DNA of 64,000 nt from an uncultured Bacteroides sp. (GTDB lineage: Bacteria; Bacteroidota; Bacteroidia; Bacteroidales; Bacteroidaceae). How positions within the stretch are numbered: position 1 is the first letter of the stretch; each line of letters starts with the position of its first letter. This document shows, piece after piece, positions 36,555 to 45,640 of the stretch. The DNA is taken from NCBI GenBank assembly GCA_900542985.1, contig UQPQ01000002.1, forward strand, positions 1 through 64,000. The letters run 5' to 3'. The position numbers and the translations under genes are program-made. The notes beneath the pieces were generated by a model. That model was not told the origin of the DNA and did not search any database. It worked only from the letters and a program-made list of their open reading frames with translations.

Positions 36555-38123
36555 ATGAAATCAAGAAAGTATTTTCTCCTTTTCATTTTATCGACCAGCA
36601 ACAGCCTTGTATGCGCCAATGAAATACAGCTAAATATAAATAATGATACCACAGGGCATGCAAAAACATTCACCAAGCAGCCTCATTTTACTACATACGA
36701 CTATTTCAAAAGAGAGTTCTCATACATGGGAATTCCCTTTATTGTATCCGGTCTTGTAGTCAAAAAACAGAACAGCGACTTCCGTACTTTAAGAAACCGG
36801 TTCAATCCAACCTTTCATCAACGTTACGACGACTATACCCAGTATGTCCCCCTTGCTGCTACATGGGGAATGAAACTGGCTGGTGTAGAAAGCCGAAGTT
36901 CGTGGAAAGAATTGACAGTAAGCAATGTATTTTCGGCAGCACTAATGGCTGGATTCGTCAACACCTTGAAATATACGACCAAAGAAACCCGTCCAGATAA
37001 TTCTTCCGACAACTCTTTTCCATCGGGACATACAGCTACTGCCTTTATGTGTGCGACTATTCTGCATAAAGAATACGGAATGAAAAGTCCCTGGTATAGC
37101 ATAGGCGGATATACCCTGGCAGGACTTACCGGCGTGACACGTCAGTTGAACAACCGGCATTGGATTGGAGATGTGCTTGTGGGGGCTGGGATAGGTATGA
37201 TATCAACTGATTTGGGATACTTTTTTTCGGACCTGATTTTTAAACGTAATCAGACAGATACATGGAATGTAAATCCTACTTATAATCGTTATGACAACCC
37301 TTCATTCTTAAGTTTTAACATGGGGATTGCTTCCGGACCTTCAATGCTGAAAACAGCCGAGATATACGACTCGGAAGGAGGGAATCCGTTAGGCATGAAG
37401 CTTAAAGTCAGCACCGCTACCGTAGTAAGTGTAGAAGGAGCCTACTTTCTCAATCCATACATCGGAATGGGAGGACGGTTGAAGGTGGCTACACTTCCTG
37501 TAACAGCTGATATTCCCACTGAAAATCTGAAGAACTTCGATTTGGACAGCGATTTACAAGCTGGAGCACCAGTCAATATGTTTCTGCTTGAAGGACTGGA
37601 ATCGGACCATTTGGGAATGCTGGACATCGATTTGGGAGTGTATTTCTCTTATTCATTGAGCCGGCACTTTCAGATAGGAAGCAAGCTGCTGATGGGATGC
37701 AGAAGAACGGCCAATTTCAGTCTGAACTCACTCAGCCGAATCAATCCCCAGATTTTTGACCGACAGATTGTGAGTGAAGAAGCATATAAGAAATTCTATA
37801 AGGAAGATGTTGACTTCTATTTGCAACAAGAGCAAATCAGTCAAGCCGAATTGTTGAACAGTACTTTTGCAGACGAAGAGTTTCTAAGGATACAAAGAAG
37901 TTCGACCTATAAAATAGGGACTGGATTTTCATTTACCTACCGGTATAAAGAAGATGCAGCCCTCCGGCTATATTGTGACTACGACTTTGCTGCTCCCCGC
38001 CTCACCTACGAGCTGAATAACTCATGGGTAAACGAGGATGGAACGCGTCAGACACATTCGTACAGCAGAAAAACCCCGATGCACAACTTTACATTCGGAG
38101 CCTCTATTGCCTTTGTATTTTAA
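36555..38123 (+). CDS. PAP2-family phosphatase with C-terminal beta-barrel-like domain
   Basis: 522 aa. An N-terminal signal peptide (ends near LVCAN) is followed by a PAP2 acid-phosphatase domain (residues about 50-225) with all three motifs: KYTTKETRP, PSGHT, and TRQLNNRHWIGDVLVG. PAP2 enzymes remove phosphate from undecaprenyl pyrophosphate, lipid A or phosphatidic acid at the periplasmic face. The remaining ~290 residues carry alternating hydrophobic strands (FLSFNMGIASGPSM, PYIGMGGRLKVATLP, TYKIGTGFSFTYRYK) and end FTFGASIAFVF, like an outer-membrane barrel. A phosphatase joined to a barrel suggests activity at the outer membrane, possibly on lipid A; this is inference. Confidence 0.82.
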   Translation: MKSRKYFLLFILSTSNSLVCANEIQLNINNDTTGHAKTFTKQPHFTTYDYFKREFSYMGIPFIVSGLVVKKQNSDFRTLRNRFNPTFHQRYDDYTQYVPLAATWGMKLAGVESRSSWKELTVSNVFSAALMAGFVNTLKYTTKETRPDNSSDNSFPSGHTATAFMCATILHKEYGMKSPWYSIGGYTLAGLTGVTRQLNNRHWIGDVLVGAGIGMISTDLGYFFSDLIFKRNQTDTWNVNPTYNRYDNPSFLSFNMGIASGPSMLKTAEIYDSEGGNPLGMKLKVSTATVVSVEGAYFLNPYIGMGGRLKVATLPVTADIPTENLKNFDLDSDLQAGAPVNMFLLEGLESDHLGMLDIDLGVYFSYSLSRHFQIGSKLLMGCRRTANFSLNSLSRINPQIFDRQIVSEEAYKKFYKEDVDFYLQQEQISQAELLNSTFADEEFLRIQRSSTYKIGTGFSFTYRYKEDAALRLYCDYDFAAPRLTYELNNSWVNEDGTRQTHSYSRKTPMHNFTFGASIAFVF

Positions 38124-38201
38124 CATACAGTCTGCCCGAAAGAGAGGCGAACAAAAAGGAATTGCACATTCTACATATTTTTATTATTTTCGCCTCTTAA
38201 T

Positions 38202-40331
38202 ATGATTGACCAAGCTACCATAGACCGAATATTCGATGCTGCGCAAATTGTAGACGTAGTATCCGAATTTGTCACTCTCCGACGCAGAGGAGTGAACTAC
38301 ATCGGTTTATGCCCGTTTCATAACGAAAAAACACCATCATTCAGTGTTTCACCCAGCAAAGGATTATGCAAATGTTTCAGTTGTGGAAAAGGAGGAAACG
38401 TAGTGCACTTCATTATGGAGCACGAACAGCTCTCGTACTATGAAGCACTGAAATGGCTGGCAAAGAAATACAACATTGAAATAAAGGAGCGCGAACTGAC
38501 TACAGAAGAAAAACAGGCACAAAGCCTTCGGGAAAGTCTGTTTGTTGTCAACCAGTTCGCATCGGAATATTTCCAGAATATCCTGTACAACGATATCGAC
38601 GGCCAGCGCATCGGTATGACTTATCTGAGAGGACGTGGCTTTCGTGACGATATCATCAAGAAATTCCAGTTGGGATTCAGTACAGAAAGCCACGATGCAC
38701 TGGCCAAGGCTGCCATACAAAAAGGATTTAAGGAAGACTATCTGGTAAAGACCGGGTTGTGCTACCGTAAAGACGACGGAAGTTTGAGAGACCGTTTCTG
38801 GGGACGTGTCATCTTCCCCGTACATACACTTTCCGGAAAGGTCGTAGCTTTTGGAGGACGTGTACTTAGTGCTGCTACCAAGAACGTACAGATGAAGTAC
38901 GTCAATTCTCCCGAATCTGAAATCTACCACAAAAGCCGGGAGCTGTATGGCATCTATTTTGCCAAACAGGCTATCGTGCGACAAGACCGTTGCTTCCTGG
39001 TTGAGGGGTATACCGACGTTATTTCCATGCACCAGAGTGGAATAGAAAATGTAGTAGCCTCATCGGGTACAGCTCTTACTTCTGAGCAAATCCGCTTGAT
39101 TCACCGTTTTACAAACAACATCACGATGCTGTACGATGGTGACGGAGCAGGTATCAAAGCCAGTCTCCGAGGAATCGACATGTTGCTTGAGGAAGGAATG
39201 AACATCAAGGTATGTCTGCTTCCTGACGGTGATGACCCCGATAGTTTTGCACGAAAACATAATGCAACCGATTATCAGGCTTACATCAACGGACATGAGG
39301 TGGACTTTATCCGCTTCAAGACCAATCTTCTGATGGAAGAAGCGGGAAAAGACCCTATCAAGCGTGCCTCACTGATTTCAAGTATCGTAAAGAGTATATC
39401 GGTGATTCCCGATGCCATTGTCCGCTCTGTTTATATCCGCGAATGCAGCCAGCTGCTTCAGATGGAGGAAAAGATATTGGTAGAAGCTACTGCCAAGCTG
39501 ACTGAACAGGCAAGGGAGGCTAAATTCAAGGAAGAACAGAGAAAACAGTATCGTGCCCAACAGCAGACTACTGCTGCTCCAACTCCTCCCCCCAGTACCA
39601 ATAAGGAGGAACAGGCGCCACAGGTATATCCGGAAACGGCTCCACTGCCCGAACTGATTCCCGAGGTTTCATCGGCAGAACCGGAACAGCTACAACCACC
39701 TTTCCCAGTAGATATAGTTCCGCCGGAAGACAGTTATCAGTCTTATATTCCCGTTACAGGCAACGAACAAAAAATATTCTACGAGAAAGAACAGGAACTG
39801 ATGCGCGTACTGATTCGGTACGGCGAGAAAGTGATGTGTTATATCGAAAATGAAGATGGAGAGCAGCTTCCTTTTACAGTAACCGAATGCATCTCTTCCG
39901 GACTGGCAGAAGATGAACTGCAGTTTCACGATGCCCTGCACCGAAGAGTTTTGAAAGAAGCTGAAACGCATATACATGACGAAAATTTTATAGCAGAACG
40001 CTACTTCATTGCTTCTCCCGATCCGGAAATAAGCAAACTGGCAGTAGAAATGGCAAGCGACCGCTATCAGCTTAGTAAATATCACTCCAAGGAACAGAAA
40101 ATTGTGACTGACGAAGAACGTCTGTACGAACTTGTTCCTCGCTTGCTGCTGGATTTCAAGTTAGCTATCGTTACCGAAGAAATGAAACATACGTTACAGG
40201 CACTAAGCAAACCGGAAATAGCCAATGACCCGCAACGCTGTAACGAAATTATGCAGCGTTATAAGGAATTGCACCAGACCCAAAGTCTGATGGCACAACG
40301 AGCCGGCGACCGAGTGGTTCTGAAAGCCTGA
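38202..40331 (+). CDS. dnaG: DNA primase
   Basis: 709 aa. It makes RNA primers for DNA replication. The CHC2 zinc site is C37-x2-H40-x17-C58-x2-C61 (LCPFHNEKT, CKCFSCGKGG). The catalytic core has FGGRVLSAATKN and the TOPRIM acidic motifs LVEGYTDVISMHQ and MLYDGDGAGIKAS then LPDGDDPDSFARK. After a proline/glutamine-rich linker (about residues 430-500) a helical C-terminal part would bind the replicative helicase DnaB. It lies 78 bases after the PAP2 gene. The length is typical for Bacteroidales DnaG, somewhat longer than in E. coli. Confidence 0.96.
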   Translation: MIDQATIDRIFDAAQIVDVVSEFVTLRRRGVNYIGLCPFHNEKTPSFSVSPSKGLCKCFSCGKGGNVVHFIMEHEQLSYYEALKWLAKKYNIEIKERELTTEEKQAQSLRESLFVVNQFASEYFQNILYNDIDGQRIGMTYLRGRGFRDDIIKKFQLGFSTESHDALAKAAIQKGFKEDYLVKTGLCYRKDDGSLRDRFWGRVIFPVHTLSGKVVAFGGRVLSAATKNVQMKYVNSPESEIYHKSRELYGIYFAKQAIVRQDRCFLVEGYTDVISMHQSGIENVVASSGTALTSEQIRLIHRFTNNITMLYDGDGAGIKASLRGIDMLLEEGMNIKVCLLPDGDDPDSFARKHNATDYQAYINGHEVDFIRFKTNLLMEEAGKDPIKRASLISSIVKSISVIPDAIVRSVYIRECSQLLQMEEKILVEATAKLTEQAREAKFKEEQRKQYRAQQQTTAAPTPPPSTNKEEQAPQVYPETAPLPELIPEVSSAEPEQLQPPFPVDIVPPEDSYQSYIPVTGNEQKIFYEKEQELMRVLIRYGEKVMCYIENEDGEQLPFTVTECISSGLAEDELQFHDALHRRVLKEAETHIHDENFIAERYFIASPDPEISKLAVEMASDRYQLSKYHSKEQKIVTDEERLYELVPRLLLDFKLAIVTEEMKHTLQALSKPEIANDPQRCNEIMQRYKELHQTQSLMAQRAGDRVVLKA

Positions 40332-40339
40332 CTTTATAT

Positions 40340-40380
40340 GCAGCAAAAGATGTATGCCTCTTTCATACCTCTTTTGCTGC
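40340..40380. terminator. Bidirectional terminator between dnaG and the MBOAT gene
   Basis: Stem GCAGCAAAAG / CTTTTGCTGC with an inner TGTATG / CATAC pairing, flanked by T-rich sequence on the plus side (TATTTTTCTT), between convergent genes. Confidence 0.8.
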
Positions 40381-40396
40381 TATTTTTCTTTATCTG

Positions 40397-41878
40397 TTAG
40401 AACTGGAAATAAATAAACGGCTGGATATCGCTGCTTTTTACCTGAATTACGATATAAATAAGTCCTATTAAAATCAAGGCTTGTGCTACAAGTGGTAGAC
40501 GCACTACACCACGGCAGAAGTAATTCTGCCAACTGTCCGGACACCAGTGCAACAGATACCCGATAAGCATGAAGGCAAAGACCTCCCAGTAACCGGTAAG
40601 CAATTGTCCCAACAACTCCGGATGGAAAGCAGTAACAATCTGCCGGATCATAGTCATAGAGGCTTCAAATGTTGTATTACGGAAGAATATCCAGCAGAAG
40701 CATACAAAATGAAAAGTCAGTACGACTGCAAAGAATTTCTTTATTCCGGTACTCTGGTAATGTTTAGGGCGTTTCAACAAACTACGCAGAAATTTATGTA
40801 TTGCCAAAGCCACGCCATGGAGTCCTCCCCATACGATAAAGTTCCAGGAAGCTCCATGCCAGAGTCCTCCCAAAAGCATAGTCAATATCAGATTAATATA
40901 AGTGCGCAGTTTCCCTTTCCGGTTTCCTCCCAGCGAAATATAAAGATAATCGCGCAACCAGGTAGACAACGAGATATGCCAACGGTGCCAGAATTCGGTC
41001 ACACTGTCCGACTTGTAAGGAGAATTAAAGTTGATAGGAAAGCGGAACCCCAATAACAAAGCAATACCAATAGCCATATCACTATAACCGGAGAAATCGC
41101 AATAAATCTGAAGGGCATATCCATATACCCCAAACAGATTCTCTATACCGGAATAAAGCCCGGGATTATCGAAGATTCTTTCTACAAAATTAATGCTGAT
41201 GTAATCGGATATAACTGCTTTTTTAAACAGACCGCTTATAATGAAAAACACACCCTGTCCGAACATTTCATTCGACACAAACAGGGGTTGACGGATTTGA
41301 GGAATGAAATCGCGGGCACGTACAATAGGACCGGCAACCAGCTGCGGGAAGAAAGATACGTAGAACACATAATCCAGCAGATTGTCAAGCGGCTTCAAAT
41401 CACGACGATACACATCGAGTGTATAACTCAACGACTGGAAAGTAAAAAACGAAATACCCACCGGCAGGAAAATATCCAATGGCTCGAATGTACCATTCCA
41501 TAAGGGAGCCAGCATTTCGTAAAAGAAGTTGGTATATTTAAAATAGCACAACAGTCCTAAATTAATTGCAAGACTGAGGGTTACCAGCATTTTACGCTTC
41601 CACAATGTTTCGATACGAGCAATCTGGCGAGCCAGCAGAAAATCGCTCACCGTGACAATGCCCAGCAAGAAAAAGTAGACACCACTACTTTTATAGTAAA
41701 AGTAATACGAGAATAACGATACAAACAACAGCCGTGCAGTAGTTTTCCGCTGCAGCAGCATATACACCAGACTGAACCCTAAAAACAAGAACAAAAACAG
41801 TCCACTGCTGAATATCATCGGCTGCTTAGGATCGTACGTCAATATATCGGTCAGTTTACTCCAGTCTATTTCCCACAT
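40397..41878 (-). CDS. MBOAT family membrane O-acyltransferase (AlgI/DltB-like)
   Basis: 493 aa with about 11 membrane helices. The AlgI-type signatures are DYVFYVSFFPQLVAGPIVRA, YCDFSGYSDMAIGIALLLG, EFWHRWHISLSTWLRDYLYI (first conserved His) and GGLWHGASWNFIVWGGLHG (catalytic His). These proteins pass acetyl groups from the cytoplasm across the membrane for O-acylation of exported glycans. The start overlaps the preceding SGNH gene by 23 bases. With two SGNH proteins it forms a module like AlgI-AlgJ/X or PatA-PatB; the target polymer is unknown. Confidence 0.93.
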   Translation of the reverse strand: MWEIDWSKLTDILTYDPKQPMIFSSGLFLFLFLGFSLVYMLLQRKTTARLLFVSLFSYYFYYKSSGVYFFLLGIVTVSDFLLARQIARIETLWKRKMLVTLSLAINLGLLCYFKYTNFFYEMLAPLWNGTFEPLDIFLPVGISFFTFQSLSYTLDVYRRDLKPLDNLLDYVFYVSFFPQLVAGPIVRARDFIPQIRQPLFVSNEMFGQGVFFIISGLFKKAVISDYISINFVERIFDNPGLYSGIENLFGVYGYALQIYCDFSGYSDMAIGIALLLGFRFPINFNSPYKSDSVTEFWHRWHISLSTWLRDYLYISLGGNRKGKLRTYINLILTMLLGGLWHGASWNFIVWGGLHGVALAIHKFLRSLLKRPKHYQSTGIKKFFAVVLTFHFVCFCWIFFRNTTFEASMTMIRQIVTAFHPELLGQLLTGYWEVFAFMLIGYLLHWCPDSWQNYFCRGVVRLPLVAQALILIGLIYIVIQVKSSDIQPFIYFQF

Positions 41879-42806
41879 ATTTATTATATTCTTTTATCAA
41901 TGCTTCGTGTAATAATAATCCTTGTAAAATATATCCTTCGCGTGTAAAATGAATTTTGTCACGCTGGAACAGATGAGCTGCAGTCCAATTCCGGCAGGCA
42001 TATTGACTTCCTCCTGCCACATGATACATATCCCATACTGCCAATTGATTCTCTTCCGCAAATTTTAGCTGAGTATCGACCACTAAAGAAGTGCGAGGGT
42101 TTATGACACGTCCCCTTCGTCCGTTACGCACATAAGCTCCCGGAGGAGTAGTCAGCAGAAAAGTCACATTCGGACATTCCGACTTGATTTTATCAATCAA
42201 ATGCTTCATTTCTACTGTATGCAATGTCTGTGCATACCGTCTGCCATGTGCCTCATTTGTTCCAAAAGAAAGAATCACCAAGTCGGGCTGAAGAGAAGTT
42301 ACCTCACGCATACGCTCTTCTGTAGCATAAGTACCACAAGTAGCTCCATTCACTCCTATTACATGATATATCACTCCTACGTTACCCGTTTCTTTTGCAA
42401 TTCCGGATGTCTGATAAGTTAAGGGAATAGGTTCTACTGCATTTCTTCCAAAATCTTCTTCCAAATAACTGCGAACAATATAAGGAAATACGTGTCCACG
42501 CACATGTGAATCGCCTATATGTACAATACGTACCGGCTTTTCCAGCTTACACAATTTTTCCCAAAAAGGTGCTAAAGAAAAAGTTGGATCGAATATCTCA
42601 TTTTCTTGTACACCTTTGAAACTATCAGGCATAGGAGATTCTACGGTCAACAGCTTCAGCAATTGCTTTATTTCTTTACTGACATATACCGGAGTAGAAT
42701 GTGTATCAGCTTTAGCCTTTCGAGGCAAAGGGTCTTGTGCATATCCGCTCATAACCATCCATACACATACGCACCACGCAATCAGCCTGTATTTATTCTG
42801 CTTCAT
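41856..42806 (-). CDS. Exported SGNH/GDSL hydrolase-fold protein (second of pair)
   Basis: 316 aa from the ATG at 42806; an upstream Met six codons earlier is possible. A signal peptide ends near GYAQD. SGNH blocks are visible: HIGDSHVRGH (block I Ser), GVNGATCG (block II Gly), SFGTNEAH (block III Asn) and DKIHFTREGY (block V Asp and His). Such partners of MBOAT proteins transfer or remove acetyl groups on glycans in the periplasm. It overlaps the upstream SGNH gene and the downstream MBOAT gene. Confidence 0.87.
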   Translation of the reverse strand: MKQNKYRLIAWCVCVWMVMSGYAQDPLPRKAKADTHSTPVYVSKEIKQLLKLLTVESPMPDSFKGVQENEIFDPTFSLAPFWEKLCKLEKPVRIVHIGDSHVRGHVFPYIVRSYLEEDFGRNAVEPIPLTYQTSGIAKETGNVGVIYHVIGVNGATCGTYATEERMREVTSLQPDLVILSFGTNEAHGRRYAQTLHTVEMKHLIDKIKSECPNVTFLLTTPPGAYVRNGRRGRVINPRTSLVVDTQLKFAEENQLAVWDMYHVAGGSQYACRNWTAAHLFQRDKIHFTREGYILQGLLLHEALIKEYNKYVGNRLE

Positions 42807-44163
42807 ACGCTTTCCGTTTCTCATGTTGTTCCTTACCGTACATCAAAGCTTCAAACAAAAGACCGGCAATGTGTTTACCGCCTCTAAAGTTGATATGCGT
42901 ATAATCGTAATTTGCCATAGAAGGCTTGCTGTTTACCATTTCCACCATACTTCCTTCACCTCCCATGGCTTGAAATAAATTCCAAAAAGCCACATGAGTT
43001 TCTGCCGCTAAAGCCTGTTGATAACGAATCAGATTTTTCACTCCCGGCATGGTACGAAGTTCTCCATTTTCATCCTTATATTCTCTGTCTCCTATTCCCA
43101 CAATCAGAATAGAAGCTTCTGGAAAAGCCTCTTTCAAACGGTTTACCACTTTTGCCATTGGAACTTTATAATAAGAATAGTCTTTCCCTTCCTGAAAAGC
43201 CACATTCAACCCATATTGCAATACAATCAAATCGTATGTACGCAAACGATTGTAAGCTTTCAAGGTAGCCATTGGTATCCGCCCTAACTGCTGTCCTCCG
43301 CTACCACGAGTACTGAAGTTATCCAATGTTATTCCTTCTTCTCCATCCATTGTCACTCCATAGAAAGTAGCTACAGAATCCACCTTCTCTACTTTCCAGC
43401 AAATATTCCGGATGTTCCCCTCTACTGTAGCCGCCTGCATACTTTCGGCACCTGAGAAATGATAAGAGACAGGAGCACCCCCATTGATACTTGCGGAAAG
43501 AATCAGCGAATCGGAAGTATGGAAATAAAAAGTGGAAATACGACAGGAATCCAGTCGGGAAGCATATTTACGCTGTCCCTTCAAAGTAACAGATGCACCC
43601 TTCCCGGCTATAAAATAATGGTTGGACAAGTCTTGGCGTGCATCATCAAAAAAAGTAGAATCGGTCACGGAATGACTTTCCCATCCATCGAAAGAATGAA
43701 GTACCGTAGGACGGAAACCTGCTATTTTAGAGGTTACGGATACATAACCTACCCCACAACCTCCAAACTTGTTTTGGAGCATTGCACGCAAATCTCCCGT
43801 TAAAATATCTGCCTCAATAAATGAATCCCCAAAATAAGCAATACGAACCGGACGATTTAATGTAGAACGATTCGTCAAGGCCTCATAAAAATGAGTCATC
43901 CCACGCATCGTAGAATCTGAGTAATCTTCAATGCAGGTAATTCCGGTCTTGCAAGTATCAACAAACGTCGGCTTTACTACAGGAGGAAGAAGTACGGTAT
44001 CCGAATCGGCAACTTCCACAATATCCGGACGTAAATCAGCCAGTAAATCTACTTTACGCAATGGCTTATCATTCACCTTAACAGGAGGTAGATAATGCAA
44101 AGCCAACAGTCCGACAACGACTAATAAAGTAAATAGGAATGTAAATGATATCTTATTCTTCAT
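42793..44163 (-). CDS. Membrane-anchored SGNH hydrolase-fold protein (first of pair)
   Basis: 456 aa from the ATG at 44163, next to Met codons at 44169 and 44190; a promoter box at 44188-44195 favours the shorter forms. One N-terminal membrane helix (ISFTFLFTLLVVVGLLALHY) anchors a periplasmic domain. SGNH blocks are IAYFGDSFIEADIL (Ser), RGSGGQQLG, LQYGLNVA (Asn in the block III place) and YDYTHINFRGG (Asp/His). It is first in the SGNH-SGNH-MBOAT operon and probably acts in O-acetylation of a surface or periplasmic polymer. Confidence 0.83.
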   Translation of the reverse strand: MKNKISFTFLFTLLVVVGLLALHYLPPVKVNDKPLRKVDLLADLRPDIVEVADSDTVLLPPVVKPTFVDTCKTGITCIEDYSDSTMRGMTHFYEALTNRSTLNRPVRIAYFGDSFIEADILTGDLRAMLQNKFGGCGVGYVSVTSKIAGFRPTVLHSFDGWESHSVTDSTFFDDARQDLSNHYFIAGKGASVTLKGQRKYASRLDSCRISTFYFHTSDSLILSASINGGAPVSYHFSGAESMQAATVEGNIRNICWKVEKVDSVATFYGVTMDGEEGITLDNFSTRGSGGQQLGRIPMATLKAYNRLRTYDLIVLQYGLNVAFQEGKDYSYYKVPMAKVVNRLKEAFPEASILIVGIGDREYKDENGELRTMPGVKNLIRYQQALAAETHVAFWNLFQAMGGEGSMVEMVNSKPSMANYDYTHINFRGGKHIAGLLFEALMYGKEQHEKRKAYEAE

Positions 44164-44187
44164 GCACATGTTTCTAAAAAACAAGTG

Positions 44188-44195
44188 CAAAGATA
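44188..44195 (-). promoter_or_regulatory. -7 promoter box for the O-acylation operon
   Basis: TATCTTTG on the minus strand, an exact TAnnTTTG match, within the 45-base gap after tetR. It implies a start near 44180. Confidence 0.5.
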
Positions 44196-44208
44196 GTTTT
44201 ATTTTTCA

Positions 44209-44847
44209 TTACTTTTCTCTCACATCGCACAAGAAAGCATCTACCATCTTTCTTCCTTTTTCTGTAGTAATGCCGCGCATGTGCAAAAAAGTAATTTCCC
44301 TATAAATATCAGACAATGGATAGTTTTCCGATAAATCAGAGTGAATAATCAGATCCAACTGCATAGACATGGCCTGATTGATAATCTCAAAATTTATATC
44401 TTCACGAAAGATTCCCTGTTTCACCCCTTCATTGAAATGATTTAATGCCGCTGCATCGGAAGAACGTTGTTCTTCTCTTATAAACTCCAACACCTTGGGA
44501 TATTTCCGAAGGTCACGAAGAAACTGAGGATTCAATTCGTACAATTCTTTCGATTTTCTTCGATAAAAAGCAAAGATTACTTCCAAAGCATTATCAGCCT
44601 TGGAAGCAATCTCTATAATGTATTCATTCATTTCCTGCCGATGCATCCGAATGACTTCCATCAGCAACTGTTCTTTGTCATGAAACAATTCATAAAGAGT
44701 ACGTTTAGACATAGAGAGCGAAAAAGCAATATCATCCATACGCACACTCCTGATCCCCGACTTGGTAAAAGCACGGGAAGCGGCATCCACAATCTGCTTT
44801 CGCAAAAGTTCTTTATCGTTTTTAGTCCTCCTTACGTTATTACTCAT
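44209..44847 (-). CDS. TetR family transcriptional regulator
   Basis: 212 aa. The N-terminal HTH (residues 14-60) is clear: IVDAASRAFTKSGIRSVRMD then DIAFSLSMSKRTLYELFHDK. The C-terminal ligand-binding half is not assignable. It is 2 bases after the LpxA-like gene and is the last gene of the pump operon, so it is probably made together with the pump and represses it, releasing when a drug or metabolite binds. Confidence 0.92.
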   Translation of the reverse strand: MSNNVRRTKNDKELLRKQIVDAASRAFTKSGIRSVRMDDIAFSLSMSKRTLYELFHDKEQLLMEVIRMHRQEMNEYIIEIASKADNALEVIFAFYRRKSKELYELNPQFLRDLRKYPKVLEFIREEQRSSDAAALNHFNEGVKQGIFREDINFEIINQAMSMQLDLIIHSDLSENYPLSDIYREITFLHMRGITTEKGRKMVDAFLCDVREK

Positions 44848-44849
44848 GC

Positions 44850-45617
44850 TTAATGAATGATTCCTAATTTAGATGTTTCTACAAATTCAATAATCTGTTC
44901 TATTTCCGGACTATTTGGAATTTGTTCTCTTATTCGTAGTAAAGCATCATGCTGTGATGTATTGGCCTTATACAAAATACGGTAAGCCTGAGCAATATGC
45001 TTTATCAGTGTTTCCGAAAATCCAAAATGCTCCAATACTACAGTATTTATACTATAAAACGCAATCGGTTCGTGCGCTGCTACGATGAAAGGAGGTATAT
45101 CCTTTATAAAACGACATCCACCTTGTACAATAGAGAAACTACCTAATCGGGTTTTACCTTGCATCAAGACATTTGAAGTCAGAATTGCATTATCAAATAT
45201 CTTACAGTTACCAGAAACCTGCGAACCATTACCAATGATACATTTGCTTCCCACTTCAACATCGTGTGACAAACGCGCTCCGGTCATGATAAAATTGTTA
45301 TCACCAATAGAGCTTTCGTGTTCTACATGAGTTCCACGAATAATCACTGCATTTTCCCGAATCACGTTATTGTTTCCAATACGGGCAATGGTCTCTTCAC
45401 CAGAATAATCAAAATCCTGAGGAGTTGCAGCTACTACAGCTCCCTGATACACGGTGTTTCCATTTCCCATACGAGTACCGCTCATCAGGCTCGCATAAGG
45501 CATAATCACATTGTCATCTCCAATTTCTACATTCTTATCAATGTAGGCAAAAGGATGGACAGTCACGTTGTTTCCAATCTTTGCAGACGGATCAACATAA
45601 GCTAAAGGACTAATCAT
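44850..45617 (-). CDS. LpxA-like acyl-ACP:UDP-GlcNAc O-acyltransferase paralogue
   Basis: 255 aa, left-handed beta-helix hexapeptide protein of LpxA length. Residues 1-185 carry hexad repeats (IGNNVTVHPFAYID, IGDDNVIMPYASL); the catalytic His lies in MTGARLSHDVEVG near residue 120; and the C-terminal helical part ends EQIIEFVETSKLGIIH, as in LpxA. LpxA adds the first acyl chain in lipid A synthesis. In Bacteroidales the housekeeping lpxA normally follows the lpxD and lpxC-fabZ genes; here the gene lies in a drug-pump operon and departs from the usual LpxA sequence in the middle (for example ATPQDFDYSGEE, IVQGGCRFIKDIPP). A second, specialised acyltransferase is likely. Confidence 0.8.
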   Translation of the reverse strand: MISPLAYVDPSAKIGNNVTVHPFAYIDKNVEIGDDNVIMPYASLMSGTRMGNGNTVYQGAVVAATPQDFDYSGEETIARIGNNNVIRENAVIIRGTHVEHESSIGDNNFIMTGARLSHDVEVGSKCIIGNGSQVSGNCKIFDNAILTSNVLMQGKTRLGSFSIVQGGCRFIKDIPPFIVAAHEPIAFYSINTVVLEHFGFSETLIKHIAQAYRILYKANTSQHDALLRIREQIPNSPEIEQIIEFVETSKLGIIH

Positions 45618-45640
45618 AGTTATTTTATTTAAAGGTTAAA

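Noticed and set aside
36494..36622. Small hydrophobic plus-strand ORF before the PAP2 gene
   Set aside because: It overlaps the PAP2 start in another frame and has no promoter or clear membrane-protein ending.
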